A stretch of DNA of 64,000 bases from Bifidobacterium mizhiense (lineage in GTDB: Bacteria; Actinomycetota; Actinomycetes; Actinomycetales; Bifidobacteriaceae): positions 62,001-126,000 of the forward strand of contig NZ_BPWE01000001.1 of the NCBI RefSeq assembly GCF_020884755.1, given 5' to 3'. The notes under the pieces were generated by a model. That model made no database searches, was not told the origin of the DNA, and was given only the letters and a program-made list of their open reading frames with translations. The position numbers were made by a program, and so were the translations under genes. Below, one piece after another: positions 25,006 to 33,147 of the stretch; positions within the stretch are counted from its first letter, which is position 1; the number at the start of each line of letters is the position of its first letter.

Positions 25006-26529
25006 TCAGGGCAGGACAGTGGAGTCTGGACCGGAGTGGATCAGCGTGGTGGCAGGCATGAGCCCGTCAGGAGCCATGACGGCCAGACCGGCCAGGCCAG
25101 CCTGGTTGACCGCGTCCACGCTCAGACGGGCATTCCAGATCAGCCGGGAGGAACCGTGCCCGGAATCCTCGTTCAGCCGTACGGCGGCCACCTGGTCACC
25201 CAGGTCGCGGGCTGAAAGCTCATGGGCCCGACCCGGATCAACGGTCAGCGAGCGCTCATCCAATTTCTTGCCCTTCTCGTCGAATCCAACCAGTTCGGCC
25301 TTGATCGGATCCGTCGATGGGTTGACCAGGGTCAGCGCGGCCTGAGCGGGCTGGGATATGGTCAGGGCCGAAGAGGCGGCAGCAGTACCCGCAGGAATCA
25401 GAGCCAGGTCGGACTGCGACTGATCCTGGCTGCCCCGACTGGTCACCTGCAGGACTGCTCGGACAGGCTGGTCGGCATGCACCTGCAGAGCCAGCTTGCC
25501 GTCAGGCACGTCGCCCAAGTCCACCGCAGTGGCTCTGGAACCCTGCAAATCCACCCGCCGCAAGGATTCCCGACCTTCTTCATCCATCCAGGACAGCTCC
25601 GCCGCGGTGGCCTTGGAACCCTGCAGAAGCAGGGTGGCCTGGTCTGCCCCGCGCAGGCCGGGAATAACCAGATCACGGCCGGGCGCCGCCAAGGCCGTTA
25701 CCTGATCCGACCCGCGCGGATCCAGTCCAGCCATGACATTGACCGAAACCGACATGGCCACTGGCGCCTGGGAGCTGCGAGCCCGGACGTAGATGGCCTG
25801 CTGTCCGGGAGCCGCCGCAGACAGGTCGTATGAAGCATGGCCGCCAGGCGCCACAGTCATGGTGTTCCCAGTCTCCAAGGACAGGTTGCCGGAGGAATGC
25901 GAACCCTGGATCTCCAGACTGATCACCGTAGCCTTGGATGACGGGTTGTAGGCCACCAGCCGCTGTGTGGAACCTCGACCGGTGGCGGGCAACAGGAAGT
26001 CGGCATCCATGACGGCCCGAGGGCAGGCCAGCGCCTGGACCCCTCGCAGATCGCCCTTGGTGGCCCAGGAGACCATACCGACGGCAGCCCCCGTGCCCGG
26101 CTGGGACTTGAGCATCCGGGAATCGAAAGCCGTAGCCGAAGCACCTGGATCGAGCGAGGCGGCCATGGTCTTCTGCCCATCCAAGAGATCGGGATCAGTC
26201 ATCGTAGTGCGTCGCCCATCGCCAAGCGGGGTCAGGCTGGCACTGCCGATAGAACCAAAGGCGGCGGCTGTGACACGGGCGCTCAGATCGCCCTCCGAGG
26301 CTTTGAACTGGTCATCGCCGACCTTGTCCTCATCCGCTACCGTCATTCGAGCCGGGCAGTAGGACGCTACCTCACGTTGGCTGACCCGGGTGGCAACGAC
26401 TGCCGAGCCCTGGGCCCCATCAGCCAAGGAGGCCGGGGGCGTCCATACCAAGAGAGCAGCGATCAAAACCGCCACCAGAGGCGCCGTGACCAGAGCAGCC
26501 ACCAGGGATCCCTTGCTTCGTACACTCAT
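25006..26529 (-). CDS. DUF5719-family secreted or membrane-anchored protein
   Basis: A 507-residue protein with an N-terminal signal or anchor segment (about residues 9-36, VAALVTAPLVAVLIAALLVW) and a long extracytoplasmic part made of beta-rich repeats, consistent with DUF5719. No catalytic motif is visible. Its start overlaps the stop of the large glycosyltransferase (ATGA), a coupling that implies joint function at the cell envelope. Pairing of this family with such glycosyltransferases near whiB2 is known in other actinobacteria. It may assist glycan synthesis or display; this is inference. Confidence 0.75.
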   Translation of the reverse strand: MSVRSKGSLVAALVTAPLVAVLIAALLVWTPPASLADGAQGSAVVATRVSQREVASYCPARMTVADEDKVGDDQFKASEGDLSARVTAAAFGSIGSASLTPLGDGRRTTMTDPDLLDGQKTMAASLDPGASATAFDSRMLKSQPGTGAAVGMVSWATKGDLRGVQALACPRAVMDADFLLPATGRGSTQRLVAYNPSSKATVISLEIQGSHSSGNLSLETGNTMTVAPGGHASYDLSAAAPGQQAIYVRARSSQAPVAMSVSVNVMAGLDPRGSDQVTALAAPGRDLVIPGLRGADQATLLLQGSKATAAELSWMDEEGRESLRRVDLQGSRATAVDLGDVPDGKLALQVHADQPVRAVLQVTSRGSQDQSQSDLALIPAGTAAASSALTISQPAQAALTLVNPSTDPIKAELVGFDEKGKKLDERSLTVDPGRAHELSARDLGDQVAAVRLNEDSGHGSSRLIWNARLSVDAVNQAGLAGLAVMAPDGLMPATTLIHSGPDSTVLP

Positions 26530-29500
26530 AGTTGCTCCCCTCCAAAGTTGCCCGGCCGCGGCAGGGCCACCAAGCAGTATCCCAGCAAGACCAGGCCCAG
26601 GGTCCAGAGCCAGATCCTCCTCCAGGTGCTGGCCGCCGCTTGATGGGCCCCAGTCATGTTGACTCCCACATCCCTGCCGGATTGCGAGCTCAAACGGAAA
26701 TAGGTTCCCTGGGCATTGGTCGCCACCTGCTGGGCGCCATCGCTGGCGGTGATGTTGGATACCAGATCATCGTTGGGCGTGGATCCCATGCCGGCTGCTC
26801 CGGAACGGTCGGCGGGCACATAGATTCCCCCGAAGCCCATACCGGATACAGCCGCTACAGCCTTGGAGTCGGCGTTGGCCATCAGAGCCGCCGCCGAACG
26901 CGAGAGGACATCCTGACCGGCCATCTGCACGCCGTTCACCCTCTGGGCACGCAGGGCAGGCGAGGCATCGATCAGATCCCCTCGTGAGGTGTGCAGACCC
27001 GTGTAGGCCACGCTGCCATGGGAGGGCGAGGTCAGCACCAGCACCCGATGGGATGGATCCTTGTTCAGGTAGTCCACCGCCACTGCCGGGAGCTGCCGGT
27101 CATCAGCAGACAGGGGTCCTCCGACTGGCGCCGCCAGACCAGCCGCCGCCACGCCTGCCGTGACCAGGGTCAGGACCAGGCCCAGCAAGAGTCTGACAAT
27201 CCGTCCCCCGCCATCAACCGCAGCTGCAGAGGTTGAAGAGGACTGCGCAGGAGGCAGGGGCGGACGATCAGCATCGCCCTCTGGAACCTGATCGTACCCA
27301 GGAGCAAGCGGCGAGAAGGGACGGACGGCCCTGCCAGCCAGGAGGCCCAGACAGGCCAGCAGCCCCATGAAGGCAAGCATCACCCCAGGCAGGACCGAAC
27401 CGGCCACTGGACCGGTCTCGTCCAAGCCGGTGCAGACCGCCTGGGAGATCAGCGCCAGGATCAGGCCCAGCAGAACCGTACTCCAAAGAATCCTGGCAGT
27501 TTTGAGCGCCCGAGGCACAACCAAGGCGATGAAGGCCAGCAGGGCCACCACCAGCAGACAGCAGGCCAGCGTAGCCGGACGCCAGAGCTCAGGTCGCCAC
27601 CTGACGGGCCACAGGGCCGAAAGATCCAAGCCCAGCAGGCGGGCCAGCAGTTGCCCCAGGCTCCCGGTTCTGGGTTGACCGGTCAAGCCCGTCGAGGGGA
27701 TCATAAGATCTGCGAACAGCTGCCTGAAAAGTCCTTGATTGGCATGGTGCAAGGAATTGACCAGGGTGGGTGCCAGGGCCAGCGCCGAGGGCAGGGGCAT
27801 CAGAAGCAGCATGACCCGATGGGAGGGTACCAGGCAGATCGCCATGATGAAGAGCGGGATCATGGCCAGCATGAGCTGAGGTTCGGCAGCCAGGACCGGC
27901 AAAAAACAAATAGAGGCCAGAGCCGCCTGCTGCACCGAAGCCTTGGGGCGCACGGGAGCCTCGGTCTGATACAGCCCCACGGCCTTGAAAACAAAGGCGA
28001 AGGCGGCAGGCATGAAGGCCATGACCGTCAGCATGGGCAGCTGCAGGCCATCCACGATGCCCAGTGCGAATGCCAGACAAGCCCAGAGCAATCCCAGCAG
28101 GACCCGGATGGGATTGGACCTGGTGACCACGCCGGCCAGAGCCCAGAAAGACAGCGCGGCCAGTCCCGTCTCCGCCAGGAGCATCAGGGCCATGGCTTGG
28201 GCTACGTGACCGCCGGTCAGCAGAGCGAAGGGCAGGAGCACCAGGAGGAAGGGGGCAGGAACTGCGGGCTGCCCCACTCCCCCGGCCCAGGACCAGGAGG
28301 TGGTGGCCGCCGTCAGCAGCTGGGACCAGTCGGCTCCGGACGATGGTAGGGAGGGTGCGTGGATGGCCCCTCCTGAGAAGATGGCACGACAGAGTGGCCA
28401 GTGGGTGGCCACCAGGGCCGCCAAGACCGCTATGGTCATCCCTGAAGCCCAAGCCAGGCGACGCAGGAACTGCTGGCGCAGGTGAGCCAGGGCCAGGTGG
28501 CTGAGCATGGGATGTTCCTGCTGGTCGTGGAAGGCCTGCCTGCGCTGCCGCCACTGCCTGATCTGCTGACCGTTGGCCTGAAGAATGTCCAACCGGCGGG
28601 GACCACCATGGCAGGCGGAGGTCAGACGGCGACGCATCGTGAACAAGGATGCAGGGTTAGCCAGAATCCGCCAAGGCGCGCACAGCCGGCAGAGGGCCCT
28701 GTAGGGCCGTTTGCCCATAAGATCAACCGCCATGAACCACAATGCCGCCAGAACCCGCCAGAGCCAGACCAGCGGCCACCAGGGCAGGGCAAAATCAGTC
28801 AGCAGGTAGCGTTCCCGGGCCAGTATAGGACCCATGGAGGCATCCAAGGGGTGGTCGGGCTGCACCGCCCGCCCATTCCGATCACGCAACCCGCTCATAC
28901 GGGCGCCGGCATGGGCCACCCGGGCGTCGGGTACGATTACCACCCGCCCCCCTGACAGGCAGATACGACGGCAGAGATCGTCGGCCTGGCCAAAGGTGCC
29001 AGCCCAGGCGCCTGGTCCGCCCAAGTCCTTCATGGTCTGCATGGGCACCAGGGCGCCAGCCAGGCTCACCGCGAAGACATCCTGACGCGCGTCATATTGC
29101 TGCTGGTCGGGTTCACTGTCCACCACCAGACTCACCGTTCGGTGATGATAGGCATACCGACCCACGTCATGGAGTCCCTGGCCCTGCCAGTCATACTGCT
29201 TGGCACCCAGCAGGGAGGCAGTGGGATTGCTGTGCCAGGTGTCCACCAGCTCGTCCAGGCAATGATTATCCAGTGGACGGCAGTCGTCGTGCAGAAGCCA
29301 AAGAGCGCGAATCCGACCAGGCAGACGGGCGTAGCCAAGCGCCTTGTCCAAGGCATCGCCGAAGGAGGAGGCACCTCGCGCGCGGACCACCTGCACTTCC
29401 ACCCGCGCGGGACCATCCACCGGAAACTGCGCATAGAGCGGCTCTGTGGTGGACCCCGAACAGTCCGCGATAACCAGGACCCGTGGCAAGAGGCTCTGTC

Positions 29501-29666
29501 GCAAGAGGGCACGCAGGGTGTCCGGCAAATAGGTCAGATCATGCTCGACCGTGATCACCGCCGCCACGGCATCCTCCACATGAGGGCTGGCGGCGGGCGA
29601 ACATTCGTTCATGACTGAAGAAAGGACCTGCCGGACATCCTGGGCTTGAGGCGCGACGAAACTCAT
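26526..29666 (-). CDS. large membrane glycosyltransferase, GT2 family
   Basis: A 1046-residue protein. The N-terminal GT2 domain (about residues 30-290) has a DxD-like LLHDDCRPLD. The membrane half carries roughly a dozen hydrophobic segments (about 295-860), and a soluble part with a terminal transmembrane helix ends the chain (WLWTLGLVLLGYCLVALP). The layout suits a polyprenyl-phosphate-dependent or exporting glycosyltransferase of the cell envelope. Its start is set at MSFVAPQ (29666), with GGA five bases before; an ATG six codons earlier is possible. It is translationally coupled to the DUF5719 gene. The glycan made is unknown. Confidence 0.82.
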   Translation of the reverse strand: MSFVAPQAQDVRQVLSSVMNECSPAASPHVEDAVAAVITVEHDLTYLPDTLRALLRQSLLPRVLVIADCSGSTTEPLYAQFPVDGPARVEVQVVRARGASSFGDALDKALGYARLPGRIRALWLLHDDCRPLDNHCLDELVDTWHSNPTASLLGAKQYDWQGQGLHDVGRYAYHHRTVSLVVDSEPDQQQYDARQDVFAVSLAGALVPMQTMKDLGGPGAWAGTFGQADDLCRRICLSGGRVVIVPDARVAHAGARMSGLRDRNGRAVQPDHPLDASMGPILARERYLLTDFALPWWPLVWLWRVLAALWFMAVDLMGKRPYRALCRLCAPWRILANPASLFTMRRRLTSACHGGPRRLDILQANGQQIRQWRQRRQAFHDQQEHPMLSHLALAHLRQQFLRRLAWASGMTIAVLAALVATHWPLCRAIFSGGAIHAPSLPSSGADWSQLLTAATTSWSWAGGVGQPAVPAPFLLVLLPFALLTGGHVAQAMALMLLAETGLAALSFWALAGVVTRSNPIRVLLGLLWACLAFALGIVDGLQLPMLTVMAFMPAAFAFVFKAVGLYQTEAPVRPKASVQQAALASICFLPVLAAEPQLMLAMIPLFIMAICLVPSHRVMLLLMPLPSALALAPTLVNSLHHANQGLFRQLFADLMIPSTGLTGQPRTGSLGQLLARLLGLDLSALWPVRWRPELWRPATLACCLLVVALLAFIALVVPRALKTARILWSTVLLGLILALISQAVCTGLDETGPVAGSVLPGVMLAFMGLLACLGLLAGRAVRPFSPLAPGYDQVPEGDADRPPLPPAQSSSTSAAAVDGGGRIVRLLLGLVLTLVTAGVAAAGLAAPVGGPLSADDRQLPAVAVDYLNKDPSHRVLVLTSPSHGSVAYTGLHTSRGDLIDASPALRAQRVNGVQMAGQDVLSRSAAALMANADSKAVAAVSGMGFGGIYVPADRSGAAGMGSTPNDDLVSNITASDGAQQVATNAQGTYFRLSSQSGRDVGVNMTGAHQAAASTWRRIWLWTLGLVLLGYCLVALPRPGNFGGEQL

Positions 29667-29724
29667 GCGTTCCAGTCTACGCAAACCAGGTCACCGGATG
29701 CCTCGCTTGGGCACCTGCGGCGAT

Positions 29725-30042
29725 TCAGACCTGACGCTGCGCGCGCATCCTCTTCTTGTAACGGCGGCGCTCCCGTTCACTCATGCCACCCCAGATGCCG
29801 AAGCGCTCGTCATGCTCGACCGCCCAGTCCAGGCACTGCTTGCGGACGGTGCAGTCGGCGCAGACCCGTTTGGCCTCCTGGGTGGAGCCCCCCTTGCCCG
29901 GGAAGAATGCTTCCGGGTCGGTCTGCGCACAGAGCGCCTCGCTTCGCCAGGATGGTCCGACGTTGACTTCGAACCACTGCATCAGCGGCGTCAGCCTGTT
30001 TTTAGTTGTACTGCTATAGCGAGTGTCAACAAATCCACTCAT
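29725..30042 (-). CDS. whiB2: WhiB-family iron-sulfur regulator, WhiB2-like
   Basis: A 105-residue Wbl protein. Four cluster-binding cysteines are C38, C61, C64 and C70, followed by the GIWGG turn and a basic DNA-binding tail (RERRRYKKRMRAQRQ). WhiB2/WhmD is needed for septation in mycobacteria. The start ATG at 30042 follows GGGGGG. The promoter on the same strand (TTGACA-N18-TGTAAT) has a 16-base palindrome over the expected transcription start, suggesting repression or autoregulation. It is divergent from the first LCP gene, with envelope genes on both sides. Confidence 0.92.
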   Translation of the reverse strand: MSGFVDTRYSSTTKNRLTPLMQWFEVNVGPSWRSEALCAQTDPEAFFPGKGGSTQEAKRVCADCTVRKQCLDWAVEHDERFGIWGGMSERERRRYKKRMRAQRQV

Positions 30043-30060
30043 AGCGACCCCCCAGTCCCT

Positions 30061-30076
30061 AGTGTGTTTACACACT
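30061..30076. promoter_or_regulatory. 16-base palindrome at the whiB2 transcription start
   Basis: AGTGTGT-TT-ACACACT, seven-base perfect arms. It lies 19 bases upstream of the whiB2 ATG, immediately downstream of the inferred -10, where a dimeric regulator would block initiation. Confidence 0.5.
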
Positions 30077-30079
30077 TTT

Positions 30080-30109
30080 ATTACAGCTGCTGCAGGGGTC
30101 TTCTGTCAA
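30080..30109 (-). promoter_or_regulatory. putative whiB2 promoter
   Basis: On the minus strand a consensus TTGACA (30104-30109) and TGTAAT (30080-30085) are separated by 18 bases, about 38 bases upstream of the whiB2 start. Confidence 0.6.
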
Positions 30110-30247
30110 CCCCTAAATATCTGCCAGCGCAACTGAGCAACACGTGCAGGGAGCCATATCGCCCGAAGAGGAGCTGCGGATGGGGGTCAGACTATACTAT
30201 GACTGGTTCAAGCACGCGTCACCGCCATCCCGGTTCTTCCCGCCGGA

Positions 30248-31741
30248 ATGAGCCCTACAGCGACAGCCGATGAGGAAGGCATACCATTGACGTCCCCAAC
30301 CAGAAAGATGGGTCTGCCCAACATCAAGGCGGGCAGGAACGGCAAGCCCCAGCACAGCGACGGGTTTCGCAGCAGCCACCGTCTGCGCACGGGCATCTGC
30401 CTGGCCCTTACCTTCGTTCTTTGCTTCCTGGCCTCGACGGTGGCGGCCTTCTGGACCGACATCAACGGTCACATGCACGTGCTCGAGCCCGTCAGCCTGA
30501 CTCAAGCCCACAAAGCCCCGGAAGACATCTACAAGGGGAAGACTTTGAACGTCCTGGTGCTGGGACAGGACACCCGGGACGGCAAGGGCAACTCCGAGGT
30601 GGGCGGCAGCGGCGACGGCCTGGAGGAGAACCACCAGTCGGACACGGCCATGGTGGTCCAGATCGCCGCCGACCGCTCCTATGTGAATGTGGTCTCCATT
30701 CCCAGGGACTCCATCGTAAACGCCCCGGCCTGCACCACCAGCAAGGGGGATACCATCCCGGCCCGCCGCCAGGTCATGTTCAACTCCATCTTCGCCGAGG
30801 GCTACAGCCAGGGCGGCGATGCCAATTCGGCCGCCAGCTGCTCCCTGGCAGCGGTCCGTTCCCTGACCGGCTTGGACATTCAGCAGTTTGTGGTGGCTGA
30901 CTTCAACGGCCTCAAGTCCATCATCGACGCCCTGGGCGGGGTTGACGTGTGCATCCCCAAGGACACCTGGGATGGCTATACCGGCATCAACCTGAAGCGT
31001 GGCCTGCAGCATCTGGACGGCACCCAGGCCACCGAGTACGCTCGCATGCGCCACGGAACCGCCGCCGATGGGTCGGACATCATGCGCACCACCCGCCAGC
31101 AGTATCTGATCAAGAGCCTGGTTAACGAGGCCAAGACCGTCGACATCTATTCCGACCTGCCCAAGGCCTACCGTCTGGCCACCACTTCCATGTCCACCCT
31201 GCAGCTGAGCGAGGGGTTGGGCAACTTCCAGACCCTGCTGGGCCTGGGCAACTCGCTCAAGCACATAGACACCACACATATCTACGCCCGGACCATACCT
31301 GTCGAGGAATGGTCCCAGGACAACAACCGGGTGGTATGGACGGACGAGGCCGAAACCATCTGGCATCTGCTGCGAGAGGGCAAGCCCTTGACCCAGGCCA
31401 ATGAGGACGCAGAGTCAGCTTCCTCGTCAGGCAACCAGGCCAGCAATGGTCAGGATGCCCAGAGCGCCCAAAACTCACAGAGTGCCGCTCAGACGGCTGG
31501 CAACGGCTCTGACACAGGGGGCGGCGCCCAATCCTCCTCTGCATCCGCCGCCGCTCTTCCCAAGCCCGATCCCCGTACCGGACTGATCACCATGCCCGAC
31601 AAGACCCTGATCGATCCCAACACGGGCGGAACTGTCGATCCGGACGACGGGACCATCAGGGATGCGAACACCGGACAGTACATCGGCATGGCGGACCGCT
31701 ACCTGTTTGCTACGGTCTGTGCGGTTCCGGCACGGAAATAG
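30248..31741 (+). CDS. LytR-CpsA-Psr (LCP) family cell-wall glycopolymer ligase
   Basis: A 497-residue LCP protein: cytoplasmic basic N-terminus, one membrane anchor (about residues 48-68) and an extracytoplasmic LCP domain (about 95-330) with the hallmark arginines and acidic residues (QSDTAMVVQIAADR, VVSIPRDSIV, YARMRHG). A Ser/Ala/Gln-rich linker (about 384-435) leads to a short C-terminal segment. LCP enzymes transfer lipid-linked glycopolymers to peptidoglycan. A second LCP gene follows after 73 bases. The context of glycosyltransferase, WhiB2 and DUF5719 suits wall polymer assembly. Confidence 0.92.
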   Translation: MSPTATADEEGIPLTSPTRKMGLPNIKAGRNGKPQHSDGFRSSHRLRTGICLALTFVLCFLASTVAAFWTDINGHMHVLEPVSLTQAHKAPEDIYKGKTLNVLVLGQDTRDGKGNSEVGGSGDGLEENHQSDTAMVVQIAADRSYVNVVSIPRDSIVNAPACTTSKGDTIPARRQVMFNSIFAEGYSQGGDANSAASCSLAAVRSLTGLDIQQFVVADFNGLKSIIDALGGVDVCIPKDTWDGYTGINLKRGLQHLDGTQATEYARMRHGTAADGSDIMRTTRQQYLIKSLVNEAKTVDIYSDLPKAYRLATTSMSTLQLSEGLGNFQTLLGLGNSLKHIDTTHIYARTIPVEEWSQDNNRVVWTDEAETIWHLLREGKPLTQANEDAESASSSGNQASNGQDAQSAQNSQSAAQTAGNGSDTGGGAQSSSASAAALPKPDPRTGLITMPDKTLIDPNTGGTVDPDDGTIRDANTGQYIGMADRYLFATVCAVPARK

Positions 31742-31814
31742 ACGATTAAGCTCCCCCGAGTCGTTCTGACATGCTATTGCTTACCTAGTCGGCAAAGCTA
31801 CGGAGGTTAAGGGT

Positions 31815-33053
31815 ATGCGGACTGGATCAGACCAAGGCGGACAAGGACAGGAGCCTCCTAGCTTCATGCCCTCCGGGCATCACCGTCCGGCGGCCGACCC
31901 CGGATCTCCAGGCACCGAGGCCAGACACAGCCGTAGCCAGACGCCTCCCAGCTTCTCCCCCTCCTCCGGGACTGAGCATCAGAAAGCCAGACGCACCAGT
32001 GGCTCCTCGAAAACCACACCCAGGCCGGCGGCTGCGGCGGCACCTGTTAAAAACGACTGGGGCAACAGCAACAACCGAAACATGCGGAACGGCACTGCCC
32101 TCGTCCGTAAACACCCAGTGCGCAAGTTCGTAATCATTCTGCTGCTGGTCCTGCTGCTGGCACTGGTTGTACTGGCAGGTGGAGGATGGTTCTGGGTCAA
32201 CGGCAAGCTCACACGCGACAAAATGCTGACCGATACCCCTGGCTCAGAGGCCACTACCTGGCTCCTGCTGGGATCGGACCAGCGCGACGGTTCTCCGGGT
32301 GCCGGACAGGATGCCAGCATCACCGGCTTCCGCACCGACACCATCCTGGTGCTGACCAAGCCCCGCCACGGAGCCGCCTCCCTGATTTCGGTCCCCCGCG
32401 ACTCCCTGGTCAAGCAGGACGGGGATTACATGAAGATCAACGCCGTGGCCTACACATCGGGCTACCGGGCCCTGACCGGCCAGGTCGAGGACATCACCGG
32501 TCATAAGGTCGATCATGTGGCCCTGATCCGTTTCGGAGGCCTCAGCAAGGTGGTCGACGCCCTGGGCGGCGTCAGGCTTTGCTATGACGCAGACGTCAAC
32601 GACCCCAACTCCGGCATGGTCTGGTCTCGCGGATGCCATCAGGCCGACGGCGGCATGGCCCTGGCCTTCACCCGCATGCGCTACTCGGATCCCAAGGGAG
32701 ACTTTGGGCGTGCCGAACGCCAGCGTCAGGCCATCTCGGCCATCAGCGCCAAGGCCCTGCAGCCCTCGGTCATACTCAACCCGTCGAGGGCCGGCAAGGT
32801 CCTTTCTGCAGGTCTGGATGCCCTGGTGGTGGATGAGCGGGCCAACCCCATAGACCTCGTGCGCATGGTCTTGGCCTTCCGCAGTGCCAGCAGCAGCAAT
32901 GGGGTCACCGGAAGCGTCTACTGGACAGATCCCGACTACTATCCGGGCGGAGGCATCGGTTCCACCGTTCTGCTGGATCAAGCCCGCAACACCGACCTGT
33001 TCAACCAACTGGCCCAGGGCAGCCATGCCGCTGGAACGGTCGGCGGAATGTAG
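31815..33053 (+). CDS. LytR-CpsA-Psr (LCP) family protein, second copy
   Basis: A 412-residue LCP protein. The long, Pro/Ser/Gln-rich cytoplasmic tail (residues 1-100) is unusual; a membrane anchor (about 104-128, FVIILLLVLLLALVVLAGGG) and an LCP domain follow (GFRTDTILVLTKPR, LISVPRDSLV, FTRMRYSDPKGDFGRAERQR). It presumably attaches wall glycopolymers like its upstream neighbour, perhaps with another acceptor or donor. It is only distantly similar to the first copy, so not a recent duplication. The EccC/FtsK-like gene follows 94 bases later. Confidence 0.92.
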   Translation: MRTGSDQGGQGQEPPSFMPSGHHRPAADPGSPGTEARHSRSQTPPSFSPSSGTEHQKARRTSGSSKTTPRPAAAAAPVKNDWGNSNNRNMRNGTALVRKHPVRKFVIILLLVLLLALVVLAGGGWFWVNGKLTRDKMLTDTPGSEATTWLLLGSDQRDGSPGAGQDASITGFRTDTILVLTKPRHGAASLISVPRDSLVKQDGDYMKINAVAYTSGYRALTGQVEDITGHKVDHVALIRFGGLSKVVDALGGVRLCYDADVNDPNSGMVWSRGCHQADGGMALAFTRMRYSDPKGDFGRAERQRQAISAISAKALQPSVILNPSRAGKVLSAGLDALVVDERANPIDLVRMVLAFRSASSSNGVTGSVYWTDPDYYPGGGIGSTVLLDQARNTDLFNQLAQGSHAAGTVGGM

Positions 33054-33147
33054 CGCCCGCTTTGCACACACCACCAATCCCGTCCACATTCGACCACATG
33101 CCAGGCCTGCTCTAGCGCTCCTGCCTCGGGCAGCTCATGCTGAGGGC

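Noticed and set aside
29598-29611. SOS-like CGAACATTCGTTCA inside the 5' end of the GT2 gene
   Set aside because: Last base differs from the consensus, it lies within the coding region about 60 bases after the start, and no SOS gene follows downstream.
32884-33147. N-terminal extension of the FtsK-like frame into the LCP gene
   Set aside because: It overlaps the end of a well-supported LCP protein and lacks a membrane or ATPase motif; ATG at 33148 has a ribosome site.
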